From NCBI GenBank assembly GCA_018435605.1, contig JAHDNF010000006.1, positions 124,001 to 188,000 of the forward strand: DNA of 64,000 nucleotides, given 5' to 3'. Below are positions 53,144 to 62,102 of this stretch, in pieces. This DNA comes from a bacterium. GTDB lineage: Bacteria; Auribacterota; Auribacteria; Auribacterales; Auribacteraceae. The translations under genes were made by a program, and so were the position numbers. How positions within the stretch are numbered: position 1 is the stretch's first letter; each line of letters starts with the position of its first letter. Under the pieces are notes generated by a model. That model had not been told where the DNA came from, ran no database searches, and saw only the letters and a list, made by a program, of their open reading frames with translations.

Positions 53144-54106
53144 GTGAAATATATCATAGGTGTTGTAGGAATTTTTTTTGTAGTTTTGTTGTTAGAACAT
53201 TACTGCCATGGGAGGGATAAAGTGAGACACGCTATTCTTGCAGGTTCATGGTATCCGGGTACAAAAGAAGAATTAAGCAGAACGGTTGCGTCGTATATAA
53301 AACATGCTCAGCCGCAGACACCTCAGGGACGCTTATATGCGCTTATCTCGCCTCATGCGGGATACCGGTTTTCCGGCCAAGCCGCCGGATTCGGCTATAA
53401 ATTGTTGCAGGGAAATGATAATATACGGAGGGTGATTATACTTGCTCCGAGCCATCATTTGGGTTTTCGCGGATTATCTGTTCTGGATGTCGATTCATAC
53501 GAGACTCCTCTTGGACTGGTAGAGGTCGATCAGGAGGCGGGAGTTTTGTTGCGTGAACATCCGATGATAGACAGTATCCCATCCGCTCATTCCAGAGAGC
53601 ATTCCCTCGAAATACAGCTTCCTTTCCTGCAGGAAACTTTGAAAAAATTCAAGTTGGTACCGGTTGTTGTCGGACAATTGTCAGGGAATGATTATGAGAT
53701 ACTGGCAGACGCGCTCAGGCCGTTGATCGATGAAAATACACTGGTAATTGCCAGTTCTGATTTTACCCACTTCGGAGCGTCGTTCGGATATATGCCGTTT
53801 AAGTCGGACATAAAAGAAAACCTCGCCAAACTCGACGGCAAGGCTGTAGACAATATTATCTCAAAAAATTTTGAAGGGTTTCGTAAATACCTGTCGCAGA
53901 CAGGAGCTACTATATGCGGAAAAGACGGCATCAGCATACTGTTAAAACTTTTGCCTTCTCAAGCTGAAGGCACAAAACTGGTGTATTATACGTCCGGTGA
54001 CGTTACCGGTGATTTTACCTCAAGTGTAAGTTATGCGTCTATCGCCTTTACCGTGCCACATGATCTCAGTTCACCGCTATCGCATGAAAAACAGGCCGAT
54101 CAATAA
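53144..54106 (+). CDS. amrB: Memo-like AmmeMemoRadiSam protein B, exported or membrane-anchored
   Basis: A 320-aa Memo family protein. Conserved histidine-rich motifs are 'LAGSWYPGTKEEL', 'SPHAGYRFSGQAAGFGY', 'LAPSHHLGFRG', 'SAHSREHSLEIQLPFLQ' and 'IASSDFTHFG'. Memo resembles extradiol dioxygenases and binds metal through such histidines. Unusually, it begins with MKYIIGVVGIFFVVLLLEHYC, a signal or anchor, so the domain probably lies outside the cytoplasm. The GTG start has AAGGAG upstream. The matching radical SAM enzyme is 52 kb away at 163. Confidence 0.92.
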   Translation: MKYIIGVVGIFFVVLLLEHYCHGRDKVRHAILAGSWYPGTKEELSRTVASYIKHAQPQTPQGRLYALISPHAGYRFSGQAAGFGYKLLQGNDNIRRVIILAPSHHLGFRGLSVLDVDSYETPLGLVEVDQEAGVLLREHPMIDSIPSAHSREHSLEIQLPFLQETLKKFKLVPVVVGQLSGNDYEILADALRPLIDENTLVIASSDFTHFGASFGYMPFKSDIKENLAKLDGKAVDNIISKNFEGFRKYLSQTGATICGKDGISILLKLLPSQAEGTKLVYYTSGDVTGDFTSSVSYASIAFTVPHDLSSPLSHEKQADQ

Positions 54107-54111
54107 ACGGT

Positions 54112-55704
54112 ATGACTGAACATAAATCCTCCAATGAAGTGCAAAGGTTCGATATAGTTATACATAATGCGCATATACATTATGGAGACTGCAGTCCGCC
54201 TTCACGCGGAATGGTCGGCATACGTGCCGATAAAATAGCCGCGGTAGGTGATTGCGTATCCTATGAATCAGATATAACCATAGATGCGCAAGGATTGGTT
54301 CTGTCGCCGGGGTTTATCGATATTCACGGGCATTCCGATTTTTCACTGCTTTTGCATCCACATGCGGAATCTAAAATTTTTCAAGGCGTTACAACAGAAG
54401 TTACCGGTAATTGCGGACTTTCCGCTACACCTCTTTTAGGGCAGGCTTACGAAAGATGGAAACAGCGCTATGCATATAAAAAACTTGATATCGACTGGCA
54501 TGAACCGGACGCTTATTTTGAGCGTCTGCGTAACGTCGGTACGGCGATCAATATTGTGCCTCTACTGGGTCATACTAATCTTAGAACAGTATTGAAAGGG
54601 TATACCGGAGATGTATTGTCCTCGGATGATAAAAAAAGTCTCGGTATCTTGCTGGACAAATATCTTGCTACCGGATTTTGGGGAGTTTCTTTCGGTCTGG
54701 CATATCCTCCGGGTATATTTGCGGATCAAGACGAAATAGAATTGGTTATGCATCATGCCCGCGAGCATGCTGTTTATACAAGTGTGCATATACGCGATGA
54801 AGGGGCGTATGTGGAAGAAAGTCTTGACGAGGTACTAAACGCGGTACTAAAAACAAAATGCTCGCTTCAGATATCACACTTAAAGTCATACGGTAGCGCA
54901 AATTGGCATAAAGTTGGAAACTGTATTAGTAAGATTGAAAACGCAAACGTCTCCGGCGCAAGTGTGCATTTTGACAGGTATCCGTATTGCGCGTTCAATA
55001 CCGATCTTGATGCGATCATACCGCAAAAGTTGTTTGACGGAGGATGGAATCAAGCGGAAAAACGTTTGAGAAATAGTAATATAGCAAGGGATACCGCATC
55101 ATTTCTAAGCGGATTTTTTTCTGTAGACGATGCGGATAACATAGTCATTTCCGATATCTGTGATGAAAAAAGAGGTTTGATAGGTAAGAGGCTCAGTGAT
55201 ATAATCGACCGGACGAGTCCTGAGTTCTGGCTTGATTTCATAAAATTTCTTGTAGAGATTCGTTTTCAGGCGGAAGCGACTTTTTTTCTGATGAATCCCG
55301 ATGAGATGAAAACTATTTTGTCGCATCCCTTATGTATAGTAGGTTCGGATAGCGGCGTTAGATCTTTCGATGACGAATCTCATCCCCATCCGCGGGTATA
55401 CGGCACGTTTCTTCAGTTCATCGATACGGTAATCAGAGAAAATCTCATGCCGTTACAGGAAGCGGTATACAAAATGACCGGTTTGCCGGCTTCAAAAGTA
55501 GGTTTGCACCATAGGGGTATCATCAAAGAGGGGTATTTCGCCGATCTTGTCTTGTGGAATCTGAAAGACATTCAAGGATTGCCGACATACGATAACCCCA
55601 TCCGAAAAAACACGGCTGTAAAAATGGTTTGGGTAAACGGCAAACAGGTATTGCCTGCTGTAGAGAACGAACTATTTCCCGGTAGAGTGCTGTTGAGGAC
55701 ATAA
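54112..55704 (+). CDS. N-acyl-D-amino-acid deacylase-type amidohydrolase
   Basis: A 530-aa amidohydrolase of the D-aminoacylase group. 'PGFIDIHGHSD' carries the HxH metal ligands; 'TEVTGNCGLSA', 'GHTNLR' and 'ISHLKSYG' follow. The catalytic Asp is in 'VGSDSGVRSFDDESHPHPRV' (the SDS/G...HPR signature). Such enzymes remove acyl groups from N-acyl-D-amino acids. It lies six bases after the Memo gene and overlaps the start of the peptide-binding lipoprotein by one base. This suggests uptake and breakdown of D-amino-acid-containing peptides, possibly from peptidoglycan. Confidence 0.9.
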   Translation: MTEHKSSNEVQRFDIVIHNAHIHYGDCSPPSRGMVGIRADKIAAVGDCVSYESDITIDAQGLVLSPGFIDIHGHSDFSLLLHPHAESKIFQGVTTEVTGNCGLSATPLLGQAYERWKQRYAYKKLDIDWHEPDAYFERLRNVGTAINIVPLLGHTNLRTVLKGYTGDVLSSDDKKSLGILLDKYLATGFWGVSFGLAYPPGIFADQDEIELVMHHAREHAVYTSVHIRDEGAYVEESLDEVLNAVLKTKCSLQISHLKSYGSANWHKVGNCISKIENANVSGASVHFDRYPYCAFNTDLDAIIPQKLFDGGWNQAEKRLRNSNIARDTASFLSGFFSVDDADNIVISDICDEKRGLIGKRLSDIIDRTSPEFWLDFIKFLVEIRFQAEATFFLMNPDEMKTILSHPLCIVGSDSGVRSFDDESHPHPRVYGTFLQFIDTVIRENLMPLQEAVYKMTGLPASKVGLHHRGIIKEGYFADLVLWNLKDIQGLPTYDNPIRKNTAVKMVWVNGKQVLPAVENELFPGRVLLRT

Positions 55705-57287
55705 TGAATTGTTGCATGCAAAATTATATAAAAATATATGTAACCGGTATGATTTTTTGTTTTCTTTTATCTGCCTGCGGATTCAGGGAGCGGAGTTTCG
55801 ATACACTGCATTTGAGGCTGAATAAAGACGTGACCACGCTTGATCCGGCATACATAGTTGACGTGGACGGCGGCAGATTGGCGGCGTATCTTTATAACGG
55901 ATTGGTAAGGCTTGATTATGACCTGAATATCATACCGGATATTGCAATGAGGTGGGATATATCCGACGACGCTACCCGCTATAGATTTTATCTTCGAGAT
56001 GACGTTTCGTTCACCGACGGACAGAAATTAACCGCGCATCATGTTAAAACAGCTTTCGAGCGTCTGCTTGATCCTAAACTAGCATCCCCTCGTTCATGGA
56101 TATTTGAAAAGGTGCGGGGAGCCGAAGAAATGATACAAGGCAAATCAGACTCGGCAACCGGTTTTGTAGTTGTAGACGATCATACTTTTGATATTATCCT
56201 TAGCGAGCCGTTCTCACCGTTCCTTTCCGTATTGACCACCACAAACGCGCTGATAGCGTTGCCATATAATGACGAATATGTAGCCTATTGCATTGGTACA
56301 GGCCCCTTTGAAATTAAGTTATGGGAACGCGGAAATAAAATGCGTTTTGAACGCAATGAGTCGTATTTTGACATCAAGCCGAAACTTTCTGCTATTTTAA
56401 TTAGAGTTATTCCGGAAGATTTTACTGCGATAACAGAATTTGAGAACGGCAAAATAGATATCTTGGAAATTCCCCGTGCCGAGTTTGAGTATTTCACAGA
56501 AAAATCGGGGTTTAAGCAATACGTGCACAGCGCGGCAATTTTGAATACGTATTATATTGGGTTTAATTGCCAGCAATACCCATATTCGTTGGCTCAGTTT
56601 CGTCGGACGATCAGCTATGCGGTCAATCGACAGTTGATAGCAGACAAGTTTCTGGATTCCCGTGTACAGCTAGCCGACAGTCCTGTCCCGCCCGCGCTAT
56701 TAGGTACGGAAATAAAAGTATATCCCAAGCAGGAATATGATACGGAAAAAGCCAAAGTATTGTTCAGCCAGTTACAGCGTGATTGGGATACTCCTTTAAA
56801 ATTGTATATTCGAAGCGGCGACCGTGAGACGGAAGGAGTAGCCGAGCTTATTCAGCATGATTTGGCGAAGATCGGTATGGATATCCAAATCGAAGGTCTT
56901 GAATGGACGACATTCAAAGAGAAAACAGATGTTGGCGAAGTAGGTATGTTTATCTTATCATGGTGGGCGGATTACCCTGATATCGAAAATTTTCTGTTTC
57001 CTCTGTTCCATTCGTCGAATTTAGGAGGCGCCGGTAATCGCGTTAGATACGTAAACGACCGTTTTGACAGGTTGATAGAGCAGGCCAAAAGCACAATCGA
57101 CAAGGATAATCAAAACAAACTGTACGAGCAGGCATTGCATATTATTATGACCGATCAGCCGTGGGTATGCCTTTGGCATAAAAAGCATTTTACCGTAACA
57201 CAGCCATGGGTTCGCAACTACAGACAGCCGTCGGTACACACAACTGTCGAAAAAGGGATAGATATTTTTATAGAAAAAGGTGAATAG
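55704..57287 (+). CDS. Peptide ABC transporter substrate-binding lipoprotein
   Basis: A 527-aa family 5 solute-binding protein (DppA/OppA type). The signal ends in LLSAC, a good lipobox, so Cys25 would be lipidated. Family motifs are 'NKDVTTLDPA', 'YLYNGLVRLDYDLNIIPDIA', 'FTDGQKLTAHHVKTAFERLLDP' and 'GTGPFEIKLWERG'. It binds peptides or similar solutes outside the inner membrane for the two permeases encoded directly downstream. Its ATG overlaps the preceding stop (TAATG). Confidence 0.93.
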   Translation: MNCCMQNYIKIYVTGMIFCFLLSACGFRERSFDTLHLRLNKDVTTLDPAYIVDVDGGRLAAYLYNGLVRLDYDLNIIPDIAMRWDISDDATRYRFYLRDDVSFTDGQKLTAHHVKTAFERLLDPKLASPRSWIFEKVRGAEEMIQGKSDSATGFVVVDDHTFDIILSEPFSPFLSVLTTTNALIALPYNDEYVAYCIGTGPFEIKLWERGNKMRFERNESYFDIKPKLSAILIRVIPEDFTAITEFENGKIDILEIPRAEFEYFTEKSGFKQYVHSAAILNTYYIGFNCQQYPYSLAQFRRTISYAVNRQLIADKFLDSRVQLADSPVPPALLGTEIKVYPKQEYDTEKAKVLFSQLQRDWDTPLKLYIRSGDRETEGVAELIQHDLAKIGMDIQIEGLEWTTFKEKTDVGEVGMFILSWWADYPDIENFLFPLFHSSNLGGAGNRVRYVNDRFDRLIEQAKSTIDKDNQNKLYEQALHIIMTDQPWVCLWHKKHFTVTQPWVRNYRQPSVHTTVEKGIDIFIEKGE

Positions 57288-58220
57288 ATGCCGTTTGTAT
57301 ATTTTCTGCGAAAAATTATGGAAAGTGTGCCGACCCTTATAGGTGTAACACTTATTACGTTTGTTCTTTTGAAATTGGCTCCCGGTGATCCGATTTACTC
57401 AATTATCGGCGAACGAGTAACTCAGGATAGGGAAACAATGATCCGAGAACAGATTGATATCTCCAAATCGGCTTGGCCAAAACAGTATGTCCGGTATATA
57501 TCCAACATTTTTAAGGGTGATTTTGGCTCGTCGTATGTCACTAAACAGCCGGTTATAGAAGGTTTCTCAAGCCGGTTTCCAAATACGCTACGGCTTGCTG
57601 GAATAAGCATACTTTTGGCAGTATTCAGCGGTATAGGGTTAGGTATAGCCGGAGCCTATGTAAAAAGCCCTTTTTTTGAAAAACTTTTGATGATTTTGAC
57701 TACCTTCGGAATATCCACGCCGGTATTCTGGTTCGGTTTGTTGCTGATATATATATTCGCGCGTGTGTTAGGTGTGTTGCCTGCCTCAGGGATGGGTGAC
57801 GGAGAAGTAGCATACATCATATTGCCGGCTGTGACTCTCGCAAGCCGTTCTGCGGCGTACCTTGCTCGGATGACCAGAACCAGTTTCGATCAGGTAAAGC
57901 ATGCCCGTTTTGTCCTTGCCGCCAGAGCGCGTGGCATAAGCTCGCAATCCGTCGTATTGCGGCATACGTTAAAAAACGCCCTTATTCCTGTAATAACTTT
58001 GATAGGGCTTGATTTCGGCAGTTATCTAAACGGTTCGGTTCTGACTGAAACCATATTCGGGTGGAATGGGGTAGGCAGTTATCTTGTAACAGCCATTTCC
58101 CAGCGCGATTATCCGGTAATTATGGGGGGCGTTTTGCTTGGCACTGTGATTTTTATTGTGGTAAATATTGTTATGGATTTTTTATACACTTTGGCCGATC
58201 CGAGGATTGAACTAAAATGA
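57288..58220 (+). CDS. dppB: Peptide ABC transporter permease, DppB type
   Basis: A 310-aa inner-membrane permease with six helices. 'FVLLKLAPGDPI' near the N terminus and the EAA-loop sequence 'LAARARGISSQSVVLRHTLKNALIPV' identify the DppB/OppB family; 'LTETIFGWNGVGSYLV' is also conserved. It starts directly after the binding-protein stop. No ATP-binding subunit gene is in this cluster, so the ATPases must be encoded elsewhere. Confidence 0.95.
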   Translation: MPFVYFLRKIMESVPTLIGVTLITFVLLKLAPGDPIYSIIGERVTQDRETMIREQIDISKSAWPKQYVRYISNIFKGDFGSSYVTKQPVIEGFSSRFPNTLRLAGISILLAVFSGIGLGIAGAYVKSPFFEKLLMILTTFGISTPVFWFGLLLIYIFARVLGVLPASGMGDGEVAYIILPAVTLASRSAAYLARMTRTSFDQVKHARFVLAARARGISSQSVVLRHTLKNALIPVITLIGLDFGSYLNGSVLTETIFGWNGVGSYLVTAISQRDYPVIMGGVLLGTVIFIVVNIVMDFLYTLADPRIELK

Positions 58221-59038
58221 AGCGAATTTCATGGATATACCGCATATCATGCACAATGTTGCTATTGATGACTGTTGTGTCGTTAGCCGCGCCGTTATTG
58301 GCGCCATACGATCCTCTAATCCCCGACCTTGATGCTGTAAAAGAGCCTCCGTCATTGCGTCATTTTATGGGTACAGATGACAGAGGCAGGGATGTTTTTA
58401 GCAGGGTTATTATTGGAGGACAGTTCTCAATTTCACTTGGTATTTTTTCTACCGCTTGCGCGTTGTTGATAGGTATTGTCATGGGTTTTTTTTCGGGGTA
58501 TTTCGGCGGCTGGATTGATTCTATGGTAGGATTGCTGATCAATATCACATTGGCTTTTCCGGCATTATTGCTTGCGATAGCGTTATCTTCCGCTATGCGT
58601 CCGGGGTATGTTTCTATATTTATAACACTCGTGAGTATCGGATGGGCAGGTTTTGCACGTTTGATGCGTGGAGAAACCATGAAACTGAGAAGTAGCCCTC
58701 ATGTGGAGGCGGCGCGTGTATTGGGAGCGGACGTGTGGTATATTTTCTATAGACATATTTTGCCATTGTGTAGCGGCATATTGATAACTGCGGTAACATT
58801 GCGTATCGGTGTGGCCATTTTGATGGAAAGTTCGCTTAGTTTTCTGGGATTAGGCGTACAACCTCCGTTGCCGACATGGGGAGGAATGGTCAGTCAAGGT
58901 CGTGATTTTTTTAGGTCGGCTCCATGGATGACATTGTTCCCGGGCGCAGTGATTACTTTGACTATTCTTGCGTTAAATATTGTTGGCGAGGGATACAGGA
59001 ACAAATACGCACAAAAAAGCGTTTCAAAAGTAAAATAA
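58217..59038 (+). CDS. dppC: Peptide ABC transporter permease, DppC type
   Basis: A 273-aa second permease. 'APYDPLIPDL', 'HFMGTDDRGRDVFSRVI' and the EAA loop 'EAARVLGADVWYIFYRHILP' are typical of DppC/OppC, as is 'ESSLSFLGLGVQPPLPTWGGM'. It overlaps the first permease by four bases (ATGA). An intrinsic terminator follows 25 bases later, so the transporter locus ends here without dppD or dppF. Confidence 0.95.
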   Translation: MKRISWIYRISCTMLLLMTVVSLAAPLLAPYDPLIPDLDAVKEPPSLRHFMGTDDRGRDVFSRVIIGGQFSISLGIFSTACALLIGIVMGFFSGYFGGWIDSMVGLLINITLAFPALLLAIALSSAMRPGYVSIFITLVSIGWAGFARLMRGETMKLRSSPHVEAARVLGADVWYIFYRHILPLCSGILITAVTLRIGVAILMESSLSFLGLGVQPPLPTWGGMVSQGRDFFRSAPWMTLFPGAVITLTILALNIVGEGYRNKYAQKSVSKVK

Positions 59039-59063
59039 AGCGACTTTATATCGGTGTTTTAAA

Positions 59064-59098
59064 AAAATTGCGAAGCCCTTTTGGAGCTTCGCAATTTT
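59064..59098. terminator. Bidirectional intrinsic terminator
   Basis: AAAATTGCGAAGC and GCTTCGCAATTTT form a 13-bp perfect stem around a nine-base loop. A/T-runs on both sides allow it to end both the dpp genes (+) and the tol operon (-). Confidence 0.9.
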
Positions 59099-59125
59099 AA
59101 ATGTTACCAATAAAGATACAAAAAA

Positions 59126-59791
59126 CTATCTTTTTACAGGAATAGTCAGCATCTGTCCCGGTCTTATGATATCGGAAATACTTTCCATATTATTTGCTTC
59201 GGCGATATCTTCCATAGAAACACCGTAATTCTGCGCGATGCTCCAAAGATTTTCTCCGGATTTTACGGTATGCCGTATTGTTTTTCCTGATCCCGACTCT
59301 ATTATAGCTGAACCGGACTCACCACCACTTGTTTCGATAGAAGGCCGTGTCGCTTCACCGTAAACTTCTTCCTCAATAGATCGGATTCTCTTGATGATAC
59401 GCTGATTTTCCTTTAGCACCTCATCGAGAATAACCTTGAGTTTTTGATTCATGGTTTTGTCAAGCGTCGAGATTTGCTGAGACAAAGCGTCTATCTGGCT
59501 TTGATTGTTCTGACGCAACTCCGGTAATTGTTGATTGAGTTTATTGACATTGGATTCGATGGATGAAAGTTGAGTTTTAAAGCTGTTGTTCATATCGATA
59601 ATCAATACGTTCAATTCATCAAGCCGGCTTTCCGCAGATAGAGTTTTGTCCTGAAGTTTCATCATACTGCTGTCAATCATCTGGTCACGGCGTTCAATTT
59701 CGTCTCTGAGTTCCTGAGCGCATCCGTTTAAAAATATGACGGACGCAATGCAGAACAATATTGGTGACAAAAATTTAGAAATGAATTTCAT
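59126..59791 (-). CDS. Coiled-coil LysM lipoprotein at the end of the tol-pal operon
   Basis: A 221-aa lipoprotein with lipobox FLNGC. A long coiled coil rich in Gln, Asn, Leu and Lys (about 25-130) follows. A linker then leads to a C-terminal LysM domain (about 172-220) with 'HTVKSGENLWSIAQNYGVSMEDIAEANN' beginning and 'IIRPGQMLTIPVK' end. LysM binds peptidoglycan. Its place after pal is where CpoB/YbgF usually lies. CpoB also has a coiled coil but ends in TPR repeats, so this looks like a functional substitute. Confidence 0.88.
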   Translation of the reverse strand: MKFISKFLSPILFCIASVIFLNGCAQELRDEIERRDQMIDSSMMKLQDKTLSAESRLDELNVLIIDMNNSFKTQLSSIESNVNKLNQQLPELRQNNQSQIDALSQQISTLDKTMNQKLKVILDEVLKENQRIIKRIRSIEEEVYGEATRPSIETSGGESGSAIIESGSGKTIRHTVKSGENLWSIAQNYGVSMEDIAEANNMESISDIIRPGQMLTIPVKR

Positions 59792-59854
59792 CTTATGACA
59801 GAACCTCCTGATAATATTTCTTTACGATAGTGATCCGTAAAGAAATAAGCCGTG

Positions 59855-60349
59855 TTACTGTGATACTTTGAATTCGACGCGACGGTTTTCCGCCCATGCG
59901 AATTCGTTATGACCCGGATTCGCAGGTCGTTCTTCGCCGTAACTTACTGTAAATAAACGCTGAGGTGAAACACCCTGCTGTACCAGATATGCACGTACGC
60001 TCAGGGCTCGTCGTTCACCGAGAGCGAGGTTGTATTCTTCAGTGCCTCGTTCATCGCAATGGCCTTCCATGCGTACTTTTATTCCTTGATGATCAATAAG
60101 CCATGAAGAGACTTCGTTTAGGGATTGTTTCATATCCGAACGTATGGCTGAACTGTCGAAGTCGAATAATATGTTACGAAAGATATATCGATATTCTGCT
60201 GGCGGATCTATAAATGTATCTGCAGGAATGGTCGATAATGGGATGTCCGAGCCTACCGATTTGCCTTTTCCTTTTTGTTGCGTCTGGCATCCGGCTAAAA
60301 GCGTGACGCAAATTCCGAGTGAAATAATGTTGATAAGATGTTTTTTCAT
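59855..60349 (-). CDS. pal: Peptidoglycan-associated lipoprotein Pal
   Basis: A 164-aa outer-membrane lipoprotein with lipobox LLAGC and a C-terminal OmpA-like domain. 'NILFDFDSSAIRSD', 'MEGHCDERGTEEYNLALGERRA' and 'VSYGEERPANPGHNEFAWAENRRVEF' are the family core, with the Asp/Arg pair that binds meso-diaminopimelate. It anchors the outer membrane to peptidoglycan and partners TolB. AAGGAG is well placed before ATG 60349; a longer frame beginning at 60418 overlaps tolB and is not used. Confidence 0.96.
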   Translation of the reverse strand: MKKHLINIISLGICVTLLAGCQTQQKGKGKSVGSDIPLSTIPADTFIDPPAEYRYIFRNILFDFDSSAIRSDMKQSLNEVSSWLIDHQGIKVRMEGHCDERGTEEYNLALGERRALSVRAYLVQQGVSPQRLFTVSYGEERPANPGHNEFAWAENRRVEFKVSQ

Positions 60350-60393
60350 GTGTGTTCTCCTTAAAGTAATGTGTTGATTTGGGTCTCGTGAGA

Positions 60394-61728
60394 TTATTTG
60401 TAATAAGCAGGACCCCACGATGACGCCCTGCTATCGGTTTCGGTTTCAGTCAAACAAATAGGTATACAATCCCTAACATCCATAAAATATATAAATGATC
60501 TGTAATTTTGTGTCAACGTATATGATATATGTATACCGTCGGGCGCCCATGAAGGATCTTCCTCGGACTCAAGCGTGGTTGTCAAACGTCTTGTATCGCC
60601 TGTATTTATATCGACAAGATACAACTCTGTATTTTTTCCGTACATGGATGTATATACGATAAGCGGAGAGTTCGCGATGGGATTCCAACTGGGAGAGGTA
60701 TTGTATGTTCCTCTGTAGGTAACCCGCTTTACTGTATCGGCTAAATAATCGGCCACATAAATTTGAGGAGTGCCGCTTCTGTCTGAAACAAATGCCAGAC
60801 GCCGGCTGTCCGGCGCCCAAGTCGGCGATGAGTCTACGGCAGGATCGTATGTGACTCGTTGTAGTATTTCTCCGTTAAGGTCGATGATGTATATTTCAGG
60901 GTTGCCGTTGAAGCTCATAGTCAACGCAATTTTTTTGCCGTCAGGCGATACAGCGGGGTGTACATTCAACCCCGGTTTGCCGGATACTAATTTTATGTTG
61001 CTTGAGGTTAAGTTCTTTAAATACAAAAGAGGGTATCCGTTACGGTAACTTACGTATAAAAAGCCGGAAGAATCATGCAACCATTCGGGGTTAATGGCAA
61101 GGGAATTTTCGAAAGTGACTTGTTTCGGATTTTGCCCATCGTAGTCCATAACGTAAATTTCGCTGTTGACTCCCTTTCTTACTACATACGATATTTTGGA
61201 AGTGGTGATTGAAGGCCTGCCTCCGGAAAGAGATTCTATAAACGCTCCGCTGATTTTGTGCGCCAGATACCTCAATTCACTGCGTTCGCCGCTGACTGTT
61301 CTGGCAAACAATGTTGACCGGGTTGCCATGTCGTAACAGTATATCTCGATAGTTACTGAAGAACCGGAAATATTATACGAGCCTTTTATGACTATCTCTG
61401 TAGCGTAATCCAGCCAAAAATCAAAATCCATAGCTTGGTATTGTATTCCTCGTTCAAGTACGCTCTCAGGGAGTTTTTCTTCAGGCCACAGTTCGAAGTA
61501 ACCGGCGTGCCGAAGGTCGAAACTTAGAACGGAGAAAAGTTCGCGCGCAAGCAGGATGTCTGTCGAATCTGAGGTTTTCGCGAAAAAAGGAAGCAGGGTA
61601 ACTCGTGTCTTGCGGTCGATTTTTTTCGATATGGTTATCTCGACCCGAGTCGCGTTAGCGTAATCAGCTACTAAGCAGAAAATGATAAGCGCCGTATAGA
61701 ATAAAGTTTTTAAAATATAAGTTTTCAT
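60394..61728 (-). CDS. tolB: Tol-Pal system protein TolB
   Basis: A 444-aa periplasmic protein. A signal peptide (MKTYILKTLFYTALIIFCLVADYANA) is followed by the N-terminal alpha/beta domain, including 'LARELFSVLSFDLRHAGYFEL', and a six-bladed beta-propeller. The propeller shows repeated 'PAVSPDGKKIALTMSFNGNPEIYIID', 'PTWAPDSRRLAFVSDRSGTPQIYV' and 'PSWAPDGIHISYT' blade motifs, here cited only as landmarks. ATG 61728 has GAGG four bases upstream; the in-frame GTG at 61737 has none. It carries Pal-binding functions and couples to TolA across the periplasm. Confidence 0.95.
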   Translation of the reverse strand: MKTYILKTLFYTALIIFCLVADYANATRVEITISKKIDRKTRVTLLPFFAKTSDSTDILLARELFSVLSFDLRHAGYFELWPEEKLPESVLERGIQYQAMDFDFWLDYATEIVIKGSYNISGSSVTIEIYCYDMATRSTLFARTVSGERSELRYLAHKISGAFIESLSGGRPSITTSKISYVVRKGVNSEIYVMDYDGQNPKQVTFENSLAINPEWLHDSSGFLYVSYRNGYPLLYLKNLTSSNIKLVSGKPGLNVHPAVSPDGKKIALTMSFNGNPEIYIIDLNGEILQRVTYDPAVDSSPTWAPDSRRLAFVSDRSGTPQIYVADYLADTVKRVTYRGTYNTSPSWNPIANSPLIVYTSMYGKNTELYLVDINTGDTRRLTTTLESEEDPSWAPDGIHISYTLTQNYRSFIYFMDVRDCIPICLTETETDSRASSWGPAYYK

Positions 61729-61733
61729 TGTCC

Positions 61734-62102
61734 TCACGAATTTATGTCGAAATTGATAATAATTTCCAGTGAATCTTCATCCATGCCTGTTGGAAAAGAA
61801 GGAAAAGGAGTTGAGTTTTTTATCGCGTCAAGAATCGACCTGTTCAGCAGTTCGTTATCGGATCGGTTTATAAATTCCGTTTCTATCAAAGTTCCATTTT
61901 TTAGAATCTTCACGCTCATAGTTACGATGGGAACCTGTTGTTGCGAGCGTAACGCGCCTGGAATTATCCATTGCGTATAAATTCGTTTTTTTACTAATTG
62001 TACATAATATACTAGATCGGTATCCTTGGTTACAGCTTTTTTTTCAGGTATTCCCGTTTGCTCTACTGGTTCTGAAGGTTTTTTTTTTCGATAGAATCCC
62101 AC
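61734..62102 (-). CDS. tolA: TolA/TonB C-terminal domain, second half of a frame-split tolA
   Basis: A reading frame of 122 codons encoding the C-terminal domain of TolA/TonB: 'YVQLVKKRIYTQWIIPGA', 'VTMSVKILKNGTLIETEF' and 'LNRSILDAIKNSTPFPSFP'. On its own it would lack a membrane anchor. Its only early start is a GTG at 62102 with no proper ribosome-binding site, 40 bases inside the preceding frame. It is best read as the continuation of the tolA part at 62063-62428, reached by a -1 shift at the A10 run. A fused product would have about 231 residues. The position between tolR and tolB also shows it is tolA. Confidence 0.85.
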   Translation of the reverse strand: MGFYRKKKPSEPVEQTGIPEKKAVTKDTDLVYYVQLVKKRIYTQWIIPGALRSQQQVPIVTMSVKILKNGTLIETEFINRSDNELLNRSILDAIKNSTPFPSFPTGMDEDSLEIIINFDINS

